Under the pieces are notes generated by a model. That model saw nothing but the letters and a program-made list of their open reading frames with translations, was not told the DNA's origin and did no database searches. Made by a program: the position numbers and the translations under genes. Positions 55,749 to 64,000 of a stretch of DNA of 64,000 bases are shown here, piece after piece (within the stretch, counting starts at the first letter, position 1; each line of letters opens with the position of its first letter). Source of the DNA: JANSXG01 sp024743075 (GTDB taxonomy: Bacteria; Planctomycetota; Phycisphaerae; Phycisphaerales; UBA1924); assembly GCA_042140185.1 (NCBI GenBank), contig CP159477.1, forward strand, positions 558,001-622,000, written 5' to 3'.

Positions 55749-57356
55749 TCAGTCGCCCTTGGATCGGACTTCCCCGGCTCGGACCAGGCCGAGCTTAAAG
55801 AGGATCGGTCCGATCAGCTCGTTGATGGCGATCGCCGAGAGAAGGATGTTGAAGACGTCGTCGGCGAATTTGAACTCGTAAAACTGTTCATACACGACGA
55901 TGGCCAGCGCGAGCGATACCCCGGCCTGCGGGACAAACGCGGTCCAGATCCATCTCGACGCCGGAGGCTCCATTCCACTGACCTTGCAGCCGAGGGCCGT
56001 GCCTCCCCAGATGGCACCCAGCCGCAGCGTGACGAGCAGCACCACAAAGATCCACACCCCCCCGAGAACGCCCGGATCGACCTTGGTTCCGGCCACGGCG
56101 AAGAACAGAGCGTAGACGGGAACGGAAAGCTCCTCGATGGTGTGGAACACATCCTCGGCGATGGTCTGGAACAGGTTCGACATAACAAGCCCGGCGGTGA
56201 GCCCGACGATGAGGGTCTTGAGGCCGAGTTCCTTCGAGATGAGTGCGACGGCGAACGAACCGAGCACCAGCACGATCGGAAGGAACGACTTCACCTTCCG
56301 CACGTAGAACGCAAGCAACCCGCCGACCAGGACGCCGGCGAGCATCGAGCCGCCGAGTTGGCGCGTGAGTTTGCTCGCGATCGAACTTTGCTTCGAGGAT
56401 GAGGATTTCAGCTCACCGGACTCAAGTTCCTCGGCCACTTCCTGGGCGAGTAGCACTTCCTGCGCCGTGAGCTCGTCCAAGGCCTCCGCTTCGGCGAGCG
56501 TCGGAGGCGGATCAGTCGGGAGATTCTCTGCGAGAGTCTGCTTGGCGTTCGTCGCGGCGGTCGAGGCGAGTGTGAGCGTGACTGCAAAGACGATGATCAG
56601 CAGCAGGTCCTTGCAGACCGTGATCGAGAGCGCGGTCCGCGCCATCGGCCCGTCGGCTCGGGTCTCGCTGAGCAACGCCATCACAACCGCGGGGGAGTTG
56701 GCGGTCGCGACGACGGCGATGACCGAGGCAACGAGCATGACCGTGACGAGCCCGCCGTACTCGGCAATAACCGTTCCGTTGAGCAGGACGGTCATGAGAG
56801 CGCCCACGACGAGCAAAACCAGCGTGAACTCGAACGCGAGGATCAGCGAGATCGATCGGAACGCTTTGCGCACGAACGAAAGCTTGATCTCGCCGCCGGC
56901 CGTCAGGGCGATGAGCGCGATGGCAAGATCGTTGACCAGCTGCAGGTTTTCCTGCTGCGGTTTGGTCAGCAGCCACGTGCCGTCTTTGCCGACAATCCAC
57001 GCACCGACCCCAGGCCCGGCCAGGATCCCGAAAATGAGATAGCCCGTGATCTTGCTGAAGCCGACGCTCGCGAGGACCTTGCCCAGTAGCCAAGCGCCGA
57101 GCAGAAGCACGCCCAGCCCGGTCCCGGTTTCGAGAAGGCCGGCGGACGGGCTCTCGAAGGTCAAGCCCAGAGCATCGGTCAGCAGGCGCGACGCCGGCTC
57201 TGACGCAGGCGACTCGGAAGACGCCTGCGATGGCGGGTCACCGGAAGCCGAGAGTTCGACCTGCGTCGGCGTCCCCGCGAGCATCCGTGCGAGGATGGCA
57301 ACGGCGACGAGAGCCGCGATCGCACCCAGTTTGGTCAGGGTGGGGCGCACCTTCAT
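55749..57356 (-). CDS. Cation:proton antiporter (CPA-type), first of a pair
   Basis: 535 residues from the ATG at 57356 that overlaps the upstream gene's stop. N-terminal helix, a Ser/Pro-rich periplasmic segment, then the exchanger fold: FSKITGYLIFGILAGPGVGA, NDLAIALIALTAGGEIKLSF, TANSPAVVMALLSETRADGP. A long acidic insert (about residues 305-355) interrupts the membrane domain. No TrkA-N domain is present. It lies 188 bases after mrpA, same strand. Confidence 0.87.
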   Translation of the reverse strand: MKVRPTLTKLGAIAALVAVAILARMLAGTPTQVELSASGDPPSQASSESPASEPASRLLTDALGLTFESPSAGLLETGTGLGVLLLGAWLLGKVLASVGFSKITGYLIFGILAGPGVGAWIVGKDGTWLLTKPQQENLQLVNDLAIALIALTAGGEIKLSFVRKAFRSISLILAFEFTLVLLVVGALMTVLLNGTVIAEYGGLVTVMLVASVIAVVATANSPAVVMALLSETRADGPMARTALSITVCKDLLLIIVFAVTLTLASTAATNAKQTLAENLPTDPPPTLAEAEALDELTAQEVLLAQEVAEELESGELKSSSSKQSSIASKLTRQLGGSMLAGVLVGGLLAFYVRKVKSFLPIVLVLGSFAVALISKELGLKTLIVGLTAGLVMSNLFQTIAEDVFHTIEELSVPVYALFFAVAGTKVDPGVLGGVWIFVVLLVTLRLGAIWGGTALGCKVSGMEPPASRWIWTAFVPQAGVSLALAIVVYEQFYEFKFADDVFNILLSAIAINELIGPILFKLGLVRAGEVRSKGD

Positions 57357-58657
57357 GCCGGGGCTCCCTGCGTGGGGGCACCGCGCGGATCGGTTGAGTT
57401 TTCGTCGCCAAGCGCTCGGCTGCCGGCACGCCGGGCGAAGATCGGGAGCAACTCGCACAGCAGACCGCTGAGGATCACGATCGTCAGCAGGCGCGCGTTG
57501 AACGCCGAGGGCTCGAGCAGCACCACGCTGACCGCGAGCGCGAGAAAGATCGGGTGCTGGCGTGCGGCCCCGAGGTACAGCGGCGAATCGTCCGGAAGCC
57601 GCGGTTCCTGCTCGTCGCTGCGCCGTGCCGCCCAGCGCGTGAAGGCGGGCTTGACGAGGATCCTCGCGAGTGCGATCACCAGCGCGAGGGCCAGGCCGGG
57701 CAAACCGATGCGCGGGTCGAGCAGGATGCCCGCGAGCAGCGCAAACATCGTGGCGACCGTAAACTCCGCCTTGACGATGAACTTCTCAAAGCCCTCGATG
57801 GAGTTGCCCTTCAGGTTGACGAGGATGACCCCGGTGAGCATCGCCGCGAAGACCGGCGGCAGGTCAAGCTGTGTCGCGATACCTGCCACAAACACGACGA
57901 TCCCTAGAAAAACCACCAGTTGGTGGCCCCGGTCCTTGCCGGCGAGCCCGATCGCGAACCGCCCGAGCAGCGCGACCAGCACCGCGAGCACCCCGATGAG
58001 CGCGGCCCGGCCGATCGCTCCGGTCAGGTCGAAGACGAACGCGCCGTCGGCGTCACGGGTCACGATCTTGTAGCCGAGGCCGAGCACCGTGACCGCCAGC
58101 ACGCCTCCCAGGGCGCCGGTGGCACGGATCAAGGTGTCCAGACGCGCATCGGTCTCCGTCGCGTTCGCCATCCGCAGCGAACGCGTTTCCATGGACCAGC
58201 CGATCGACCCGGCCGTCAGCAGCAGCACGCCCGGCCAGATCGGTGCGAGAGCGTCGGCATCAGTCCACAGGTGGATGCCGACCAGCGCGATGCCGCCGAA
58301 CAACAGGATCGAAAGGGACGCGTCGGCGAGCAGGACTTTCCATATACCCGCCGAAAGGCTGCGCACCACCTCCCAGCGGAGCTGCAGCCCGACCATTACC
58401 CCAATCCAGCCGAGGCCCATCATCAGCAAAGGGGTGGACTCGAGCAGCGCACGCGGGCTGACCAGAGTCGTTTCAGCCTCCGTCACACCGATCAGCGGGA
58501 AGAAATTCGGCCCTAAGAGCATGCCGACGAAGATGGCGAGCCACCCGCCGCTCAGGAGCACGACCATCAGGCGGCTCCGGCGAAGGCGGTAGGTGACCCG
58601 GCCGGACGAAAGCAGCCCGAGGCCGATCACGATCAGGATGGCGAGGAAAATGTCCAT
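57353..58657 (-). CDS. Cation:proton antiporter (CPA-type), second of a pair
   Basis: 434 residues with about 12 helices. Recognisable parts are LMMGLGWIGVMVGLQLRWEV, TQLDLPPVFAAMLTGVILVN and KAEFTVATMFALLAGILLDP. It resembles the sodium/hydrogen exchanger fold but lacks the usual ND dyad in an obvious place. Its stop overlaps the start of the downstream antiporter, so the pair may function together, possibly as a heteromer. Confidence 0.8.
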   Translation of the reverse strand: MDIFLAILIVIGLGLLSSGRVTYRLRRSRLMVVLLSGGWLAIFVGMLLGPNFFPLIGVTEAETTLVSPRALLESTPLLMMGLGWIGVMVGLQLRWEVVRSLSAGIWKVLLADASLSILLFGGIALVGIHLWTDADALAPIWPGVLLLTAGSIGWSMETRSLRMANATETDARLDTLIRATGALGGVLAVTVLGLGYKIVTRDADGAFVFDLTGAIGRAALIGVLAVLVALLGRFAIGLAGKDRGHQLVVFLGIVVFVAGIATQLDLPPVFAAMLTGVILVNLKGNSIEGFEKFIVKAEFTVATMFALLAGILLDPRIGLPGLALALVIALARILVKPAFTRWAARRSDEQEPRLPDDSPLYLGAARQHPIFLALAVSVVLLEPSAFNARLLTIVILSGLLCELLPIFARRAGSRALGDENSTDPRGAPTQGAPA

Positions 58658-58809
58658 CTCGGCTTCGGATCGCGGTCGAGTGGTCGTTCTCAGCGTGGTG
58701 GGTGGAGAGGAGAGCGAGGGCCGTTCGGGAGCGGATTGTCGCGGGTGCGCGACCCGACTTCTAGAGAAATCTGAAGATTCGGGGCTTGTCCGTAGGAGTC
58801 AGCAGGCGC

Positions 58810-59259
58810 TCAGGACTTCTTCGAGCCGGACATGAACCGGTCGATCGGTACGGTGAACGCCATCGGGCGCTCGTCGTCAGTGAGTTCGTTTTGGAGGAAC
58901 GAGAAGACCTGATCGATCTCTCCGGCCGCGGTGACCGAAAGCACGACCCGGCTGCCGGTGCGTTGCGGGATCATCGCGGCAAGTCCGCTGAAAATCGGCA
59001 TCTCGTCACGAAGCAGCGACATCAGCCCCTTGGACTCGATGATCGTGCCCTGGATCCCGAGATCGAGCATGGCCGTGACCAGGTCGTCGAGCATGCCCTG
59101 ATTGGCGACGATCATGACCAGCAGCACGAGACGCATGCTGTCATCCGCGCCCTTCGCCTCAGCGGACGGGGCGTGGGACTCGCTTCGCTCCGAACTCGTG
59201 GCCTCTTCCTGCGATCCCGGATCCTGGGGTGAGGTGGCGGTCTTCGGGTCCTCAGCCAT
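58810..59259 (-). CDS. PII-like small regulatory protein
   Basis: 149 residues. A polar, disordered leader of about 40 residues is followed by a compact alpha/beta domain: MRLVLLVMIVANQGMLDDLV, GIQGTIIESKGLMSLLRDEM, TGSRVVLSVTAAGEIDQVFS. The arrangement resembles GlnB/PII-like ferredoxin folds but without the uridylylated T-loop tyrosine motif. Start ATG 59259 overlaps the end of the IIA gene by eight bases. Likely senses a ligand or modulates the antiporters encoded next to it; this is inference. Confidence 0.6.
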   Translation of the reverse strand: MAEDPKTATSPQDPGSQEEATSSERSESHAPSAEAKGADDSMRLVLLVMIVANQGMLDDLVTAMLDLGIQGTIIESKGLMSLLRDEMPIFSGLAAMIPQRTGSRVVLSVTAAGEIDQVFSFLQNELTDDERPMAFTVPIDRFMSGSKKS

Positions 59260-59716
59260 GCCGGCGGTCCTCTTCGACGAGCGTCGAATAGAGTTCGGAC
59301 GGATCCTTCGCCGAGCGGAGTCGGTCCAAAGCCCCGGGCCCGCGGCTGATACGGGCGAGGCGGGCAAGAAGCCGGACATGGCTGAAGGGGCGCTCGGCGC
59401 AGCCGAACATCCCGAAAATGAGGTCGCAGGGCGGGTGGCTGTCGCTCCCGAAGTTCACGCCGGGACGGATGAGCGCCGGCACCACGACCGTGCTCTCGAT
59501 CTCGCTCAGCATGGCGTGGGGAAAAGCGACGCCCTCGGGCGTGCTGGTGGAGTGACGCCGCTCGCGATCCGCGAGCTCGGTGACCAGGTCTGCTTCGGAA
59601 ATGTGCGGCAGAACCTTGCGAGCGGCGGTCGCCAACGCCAGGAGAACCGCGTCCTTGTCGGGGGCGTCGTCCAGAACGATGACGAGGTCGGGGTTCAGCA
59701 GCGGTTCGAGTCGCAT
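59252..59716 (-). CDS. PTS IIA domain protein, PtsN/fructose type
   Basis: 154 residues. Phosphoacceptor His in TPEGVAFPHAMLSEIESTVV (GxAxPH motif), followed by DLIFGMFGCAERPFSHVRLL. EIIA-Ntr in other bacteria regulates potassium transport by its phosphorylation state. Starts at 59716 after AGGAGAACC. No other PTS genes are in the window, so a regulatory role is likely. Confidence 0.85.
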   Translation of the reverse strand: MRLEPLLNPDLVIVLDDAPDKDAVLLALATAARKVLPHISEADLVTELADRERRHSTSTPEGVAFPHAMLSEIESTVVVPALIRPGVNFGSDSHPPCDLIFGMFGCAERPFSHVRLLARLARISRGPGALDRLRSAKDPSELYSTLVEEDRRHG

Positions 59717-59911
59717 GGTTCTCCTCTGGTTCGACGCAAGATAGCAGGCGCGAGCGTAGTCCGCGAATCGGGTGCAAAACCCGCTCTCGCGAAGAGAATC
59801 ATCGATTTTGAGTCGCGGGAACGGTTAACCTGAAAGACGACCCACAGAACTCCCAACCATCTCGCCGGGGGATTCGCCGACGCCGGCCCGCGCCCGAGAG
59901 GAGCATGTACC

Positions 59912-60142
59912 GTGGAAGTCTTGACCGAACTGATCGAACTGATTTCGAGAAATTTCTTCTGGTTCGCGATCCTGGTCATTGTCGTGGTTGCCGTGGTCGT
60001 CTCGGCGATCAAGGACGTGCTCCGGACCAAGGCCCGTGAGGCCTCGCGGCGCGAGATCGCCGCCTACATCGCCGAGGGCAGCATGACGCCCGAACAGGGC
60101 GAGCGCCTAATGGTCGCCGAGAATTCATCGGATCGCTGCTGA
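59912..60142 (+). CDS. Small membrane protein with C-terminal REIAAYxAEG motif (paralogue A)
   Basis: 76 residues from GTG 59912. One hydrophobic helix (NFFWFAILVIVVVAVVVSAI), a basic linker, then ASRREIAAYIAEGSMTPEQG, a motif shared with the next gene. Faces away from the antiporter island. The C-terminal motif resembles SHOCT-like tails. Function unknown. Confidence 0.7.
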   Translation: MEVLTELIELISRNFFWFAILVIVVVAVVVSAIKDVLRTKAREASRREIAAYIAEGSMTPEQGERLMVAENSSDRC

Positions 60143-60160
60143 TCCACGGAAAGGTTAGAA

Positions 60161-60442
60161 ATGCTTACGGAAGCAATGTGCCTCGTTCAATCGACCCTCG
60201 CGCAGTCACCTGTCGATAGTGCGGTTGAGAGTTCGACGGCTGGTGGGCTGGGGATCGATAGCGACATCCTCGTCCCGGTGATCGCGATCATCATGGGCTG
60301 CTCGATCGCGATCATCGCGATTGTCTGTGGCACGCTCGCCAGCGGACAGCGCGAGAAGACACGTCGCGAGATCGCGGCCTACGTCGCGGAAGGCACCATT
60401 TCGCCGGAAGACGGCGAACGGATGCTGCGCAGGCGTCAATGA
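60161..60442 (+). CDS. Small membrane protein with C-terminal REIAAYxAEG motif (paralogue B)
   Basis: 93 residues, start ATG 60161. A short polar N-terminus, a hydrophobic helix (ILVPVIAIIMGCSIAIIAIV), then KTRREIAAYVAEGTISPEDG. Shares the helix-plus-motif design of the preceding gene, 18 bases upstream, so probably a tandem duplication and one operon. Confidence 0.7.
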   Translation: MLTEAMCLVQSTLAQSPVDSAVESSTAGGLGIDSDILVPVIAIIMGCSIAIIAIVCGTLASGQREKTRREIAAYVAEGTISPEDGERMLRRRQ

Positions 60443-60465
60443 CACCGAAGAAGGGCTGACCGCTC

Positions 60466-61038
60466 TTAAAGCACGACGTCAATCAGGCTGCCCGCCGGCG
60501 TGTAGCGCTGGACCTGGTAGGCGGTCTGAACCCGCTGGTGGGTTCGCGGGGCATCGCCCGGCGCCGGGATATCGCCGAGCTTCGGTCCGAGGCCCGAGTC
60601 CACGGGTGGGGTCTCGGTCTTTGGTTTGCACGGTTGTGTTTCCGGTTTCGTCGACTGCTCGGGTTGCTCGTTGAGCGGGCGACGCCGGTTCTGGCGTTCG
60701 AGGTACTCCGCGTAGAGAAGCGAGCCGGCGGCCTCGGCGCAGGGTTCGTACCGATCGCAGTGATCAGCCCGGAGCACCCGCTGCTCGCACGCGGCTTTGG
60801 CGTGGCGCACCGCGGGAGTCACGCACTCGTCGGCGACGAGGCGCAGCGCCTGGTGGGCGATGGGACTGATCTGGGGTTGGATTCGCACGGGGGAACAGGT
60901 GCGGCGCCCATGCCGCGCGTGACCGATCCCGGCGCCGCTGATAATCTCCGCGTTTTGAAGGAGGGAAAGCCGTTCGTGCGGCTTTCCAGCAACACCGCCA
61001 AGGTCGGTCTGTGCGGGATGTTGCCGCAGGACATCCAC
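60466..61038 (-). CDS. Hypothetical protein, weakly supported
   Basis: 190 codons between the small membrane proteins and queA. The C-terminal 110 residues look protein-like (HQALRLVADECVTPAVRHAK, SLLYAEYLERQNRRRP, several Cys), ending in a Pro/Thr-rich tail. The N-terminal part looks unlike normal protein, so the true start may be lower than 61038 or the frame may be broken. The opposite strand also holds an open frame. This is the only candidate in a 627-base stretch. Confidence 0.4.
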   Translation of the reverse strand: MDVLRQHPAQTDLGGVAGKPHERLSLLQNAEIISGAGIGHARHGRRTCSPVRIQPQISPIAHQALRLVADECVTPAVRHAKAACEQRVLRADHCDRYEPCAEAAGSLLYAEYLERQNRRRPLNEQPEQSTKPETQPCKPKTETPPVDSGLGPKLGDIPAPGDAPRTHQRVQTAYQVQRYTPAGSLIDVVL

Positions 61039-61069
61039 CTCGCGTCGCGAAAGGGCAGCGAAAGCACGG

Positions 61070-62173
61070 ATGAAGACCGCCCGCCTCGACTACCCGCTCC
61101 CGGAAGACCTGATCGCGACGAGGCCCGTCGAGCCGCGTGACTCGTGCCGGCTGCTGGTGTGCTCGCGGAGCGATCCGGGTCTGCTCGAGCACCGCACTTT
61201 CCGCGACCTGCCGGAGTACCTGGCCCGAGGCGACACGCTCGTCTTCAACACCACCTCGGTGCTCCCCGCCCGGCTGGTCGGGCGACGACTCGATTCCGGC
61301 GGTGCGATCGGCGGACTGTTCCTCGGCGAACGCGAACACGGCCTCTGGCAGGCCATGCTCAAGTCCAACGGCAAACTCCGCGCCGGCATCCGCATCGGCC
61401 TGCTCGATCGCGACGACGCCGAGGGCGCGGTGATCGAACTCGTCGAGCGGGCGGAGGAGGGCTGGCTGGTTCGCGTCGAGTCCGATCAAACGCCCGTCGA
61501 GCTTTTAGGCAAGATCGGTCGGATCCCACTGCCGCCCTACATCGATCGGGCCCGGCAGATCGGCGGCGAGGGGGTCGAGCAGAAAGCCGACGAACGCTGG
61601 TACCAGACGGTCTACGCCGATCCGTCGAAGGCGTCCTCGGTGGCTGCGCCAACCGCGGGTCTGCACTTCACGACGGAACTGCTGGAGACGCTGGCCTCGA
61701 AGGGGGTCGATCGGGCCGATGTGGTGCTCCACGTCGGAGCCGGCACGTTCAAACCGATCGACGCCGACGACCTGACAAACCACACCATGCACAAGGAGTT
61801 TTTCGAGATCCCCGCGGCGGCCGCCCGCGGATTGGCTTCCACTCGTGAGCGTGGCGGTCGCCGGATCATGGTCGGGACGACCGCGGTCAGATCGGCAGAA
61901 AACCTGACGCCGACGGTTCTCGCGGAGGCAATGGATGCCGGCCTGACCGGGGCCACGGACCTGTTCATTACGCCCGGCTACGAGTTCCGCCAAACCGACG
62001 GGCTGGTCACGAATTTTCACCTGCCGCGCTCTACGCTGCTCGCGATGGTCGGGGCGCTCTTCGAGACTCACGGGCGCGACGGCATCGAGCGCTTGCTGGC
62101 CATCTACCGGGAAGCGATCGATCGCCGCTACCGGTTCTTCAGTTACGGCGACGCGATGCTGATCCTGCCCTAG
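61070..62173 (+). CDS. queA: S-adenosylmethionine:tRNA ribosyltransferase-isomerase
   Basis: 367 residues. Builds epoxyqueuosine on tRNA from SAM's ribosyl group. Motifs: LDYPLPEDLIATRPVEPRDS, DTLVFNTTSVLPARLVGRR, DPSKASSVAAPTAGLHFTTE, VVLHVGAGTFKPIDADDLTN, and LVTNFHLPRSTLLAMVGALF. Length and motifs are standard. Start ATG 61070. Confidence 0.97.
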   Translation: MKTARLDYPLPEDLIATRPVEPRDSCRLLVCSRSDPGLLEHRTFRDLPEYLARGDTLVFNTTSVLPARLVGRRLDSGGAIGGLFLGEREHGLWQAMLKSNGKLRAGIRIGLLDRDDAEGAVIELVERAEEGWLVRVESDQTPVELLGKIGRIPLPPYIDRARQIGGEGVEQKADERWYQTVYADPSKASSVAAPTAGLHFTTELLETLASKGVDRADVVLHVGAGTFKPIDADDLTNHTMHKEFFEIPAAAARGLASTRERGGRRIMVGTTAVRSAENLTPTVLAEAMDAGLTGATDLFITPGYEFRQTDGLVTNFHLPRSTLLAMVGALFETHGRDGIERLLAIYREAIDRRYRFFSYGDAMLILP

Positions 62174-62282
62174 GCGCGAGGCGTCCCCGAAAGTGTGTCG
62201 GCAACGGACGTTGCTCCGATACCATGGTGTTGCCCCGCTCGCGTTCCGAGCGGCCCGCGAGCGCGGAGGGAGTCGGCGAGCG

Positions 62283-63821
62283 ATGCGCCTCAACGAACTG
62301 ATCCGAGGTCTGAATCTGGATGTCCGCGTCGGCGCGCGGGCGTCCGGTGATGCGCGCATCTGCGATTTCACCGAAGACAGCCGCACGGCGCTGCCGGGCT
62401 CACTGTTCGTCGCGAGGCCCGGACTGGTCAGCGACGGGCGAAAGTACATCGCCGACGCGATCGCGTCCGGTGCCGTCGCAGTGCTCACGGACGTAAGCGG
62501 CGCGAGGGCGGTCCCGGACCGGGCCGTTGCGCTGGTGAGCGATGACTTGCCCTTGGTCTCCGCGATCATCGCGGAGCGCTTCTTCGGCGAGCCATCGAAG
62601 AAGCTCGCGGTCGCGGCGGTTACCGGCACCAATGGGAAGACCACGACCGCCCACCTCGCCCGACGCCTGCTCGGTGCCTCGGGTGTTCGCTGCGGGTTGA
62701 TCGGTACCGTCGAGATCGATGACGGCGCTGAATCATTCCCGGCGCAGCTGACAACGCCGACGAGTTCCGAGCTCAGCCAACTGTTCGCCTCCATGGTCGA
62801 GCACGGCTGCACTGCGGCGGTGATCGAGGCGTCCAGCCATGCGATCCACCAACGCCGCGTCGCCGCGATCGACTTCGACGCCGCGGCGTTCACGAACCTG
62901 ACGCAGGACCACCTCGACTACCACCGCACGATGGAGGCCTACGGCGCGGCGAAAGCCGAATTGTTCTCGTGGCTCAAGCCGTCGGCACTGGCGGTCGTCA
63001 ACGCGCAGGATCCGGCCCACGAAACCATGCTGGCCGACTGCGGATCGCGCCGCCTGCTCGCCTACCCGCGCGGACGAGAGGACACCGGCAAGGAGGAGGC
63101 GACGATCTTCGCGACACCCCTGCGAGGACGATTGGGCACGGGCGTGCGGGCGCTCGGGCCGTGGGGGACGGTCCGCGGCGAAGTCGGCTTGGTGGGGGCG
63201 TTCAACGCCGAGAACCTCCTGCTGGCGATCTCGATCGCCCACGAGTTCGGCCTATCGGCCGGCCAGATTGAAGCGGCTCTCCCCGATCTGGACGCCCCGG
63301 CGGGACGACTCGAGGTCGTGAGCAACCCCCAAGCCCCTTATGCGGTGCTCGTGGACTTCGCCCACACCCCAGACGCCCTCCACAGCGCCATCCAGGCGGT
63401 CCGTCCGGTAGTCGGGGCGGGCGGCGAACTCCGTGTGCTGTTCGGCTGCGGCGGCGATCGCGACCGGACCAAGCGCCCGCTCATGGCCAAGGCCGTGTTC
63501 GCGAGCGCCGATGTGGTCTATGTCACCTCCGACAACCCGCGCACCGAGAGCCCCAGCGCGATCATCGATGACATCCTTGCCGGCGTGTCCGGTGCCGAAC
63601 GCAGGAGCGCGATGGTCCATGTGGATCGGCGCATGGCCATCGAGGCCGCGGTCGCGGATCTGCGCCCCGGTGATGTGCTGCTCATCGCGGGCAAGGGACA
63701 CGAGCCCTACCAACTGCTCCCCGATCCGAAAATGCCCGGCGGTGTACGCAAGATCGAGTTCGACGATCGACGCGAAGCGAGACGCGCGCTCCGGCAACGC
63801 ACCCCGGAGCTCGCCAGCTGA
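62283..63821 (+). CDS. murE: UDP-N-acetylmuramoyl-tripeptide synthetase, meso-diaminopimelate-adding
   Basis: 512 residues from ATG 62283, after GGAGG at about 62265. Adds the third amino acid of the peptidoglycan stem peptide. The ATP loop is AAVTGTNGKTTTAHLARR near residue 115; the IEASSHAIHQRRVAAIDF segment follows, then FGCGGDRDRTKRPLMAKAVF. The DNPR motif (VTSDNPRTESPSAIIDDI) specifies meso-diaminopimelate, indicating a Gram-negative-type peptidoglycan. An open stretch upstream to 62193 lacks family similarity, so 62283 is preferred. murF follows with a one-base overlap. Confidence 0.97.
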   Translation: MRLNELIRGLNLDVRVGARASGDARICDFTEDSRTALPGSLFVARPGLVSDGRKYIADAIASGAVAVLTDVSGARAVPDRAVALVSDDLPLVSAIIAERFFGEPSKKLAVAAVTGTNGKTTTAHLARRLLGASGVRCGLIGTVEIDDGAESFPAQLTTPTSSELSQLFASMVEHGCTAAVIEASSHAIHQRRVAAIDFDAAAFTNLTQDHLDYHRTMEAYGAAKAELFSWLKPSALAVVNAQDPAHETMLADCGSRRLLAYPRGREDTGKEEATIFATPLRGRLGTGVRALGPWGTVRGEVGLVGAFNAENLLLAISIAHEFGLSAGQIEAALPDLDAPAGRLEVVSNPQAPYAVLVDFAHTPDALHSAIQAVRPVVGAGGELRVLFGCGGDRDRTKRPLMAKAVFASADVVYVTSDNPRTESPSAIIDDILAGVSGAERRSAMVHVDRRMAIEAAVADLRPGDVLLIAGKGHEPYQLLPDPKMPGGVRKIEFDDRREARRALRQRTPELAS

Positions 63822-64000
63822 TGTTCTGGACACTCGAGAATTTCAGAACCGTTCTCGCAGGGACGTGGATGGCCAAGCCAGCGACGCCCTCGCCCGTCGC
63901 CATTGAGGGGGTCTCCGTCGACTCGCGCACGATCAAGCCGGGGGAGGTGTTCTTCGCGCTCAAGGGCGATGTCCACGACGGGCACCGCTACATCGAGGCC
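63821..64000 (+). CDS. murF: UDP-N-acetylmuramoyl-tripeptide--D-alanyl-D-alanine ligase (3' truncated by the window edge)
   Basis: First 60 residues of MurF. MFWTLENFRTVLAGTWMAKP is followed by GVSVDSRTIKPGEVFFALKG and DVHDGHRYIEA, the characteristic N-terminal domain of MurF. The ATG overlaps the murE stop (TGATG). The remainder lies beyond base 64000. Confidence 0.95.
   Translation, partial: MFWTLENFRTVLAGTWMAKPATPSPVAIEGVSVDSRTIKPGEVFFALKGDVHDGHRYIEA

Noticed and set aside
62193..62282. Upstream extension of murE to 62193
   Set aside because: The extra 30 residues lack MurE similarity, and the GGAGG site just before ATG 62283 supports the later start.
1..64000. Mobile elements, phage genes or CRISPR arrays
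   Set aside because: No transposase, integrase or Cas protein motif and no regularly spaced direct repeats were seen; gene content is chromosomal throughout.

Overview
The window is 64 kb of GC-rich, gene-dense bacterial chromosome, most likely from a Phycisphaerae-type planctomycete. That placement is an inference. It rests on the secreted protease ending in dockerin-like GDxNxDGxVDLADLN repeats, paired membrane proteins that begin with a CxxC...CPEC zinc ribbon, a WXG100/FtsK operon of planctomycete style, and the high GC content. No phage, insertion sequence, CRISPR array or rRNA operon was found. One tRNA gene (Ser, anticodon CGA) was found.

Layout. 1-3.9 kb: an A2-type cytochrome c oxidase cluster (subunits I, III, IV and an unknown membrane protein). 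4-8 kb: a B12-type radical SAM protein coupled to a membrane protein, then an MFS transporter. 8-9.9 kb: thyA-folA, and rnhA on the minus strand. 10-17 kb: purL (with an N-terminal PurS-like domain), purQ and three membrane proteins, two of them with zinc ribbons. 17-20 kb: two Gfo/Idh/MocA oxidoreductases flanking a solitary atpC. 20-31 kb: a PfkB kinase, gltX, an SseB-like protein, glnS, a PTPS-III-like protein, a degenerate HD-GYP protein, a phosphohexomutase, an SDR, a GNAT and a 3-hydroxyacyl-CoA dehydrogenase. 31-38 kb: an AsmA-like protein, then a four-gene WXG100/coiled-coil/FtsK operon resembling a type VII secretion core. 38-45 kb: hpf, then a cluster of thiolase, class III aminotransferase, 3-oxoacid CoA-transferase A/B, a KamA-family aminomutase and a divergent RpiR regulator. 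45-48 kb: a secreted trypsin-like protease and tRNA-Ser. 48-60 kb: a TauE-like transporter and a cation/proton island (mrpGFEDCA with mrpB fused to mrpA, two CPA-type antiporters, a PII-like protein and a PtsN-like IIA protein). 60-64 kb: two small paralogous membrane proteins, queA, murE and the start of murF.

Two loci deserve the most attention. The kamA-scoA-scoB-aminotransferase operon, joined by ATGA overlaps and facing a PcaF-like thiolase, reads as a complete beta-amino-acid route: 2,3-aminomutation, beta-transamination to a 3-oxoacid, CoA transfer, thiolysis. A perfect inverted repeat in the divergent promoter region is a candidate operator for the RpiR protein. The WXG100-like/coiled-coil/second small helical protein/FtsK operon looks like a compact type VII-like secretion system without the usual Firmicute or Actinobacterial accessory genes.

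Eleven genes are split by reading-frame breaks, twelve breaks in total. Nine fit one missing base, often in a short G or C run, and three fit loss of two bases in a dinucleotide repeat. No break requires an insertion. This uniform pattern points to sequencing or consensus deletions rather than decay, so these genes are annotated as single, probably intact genes.
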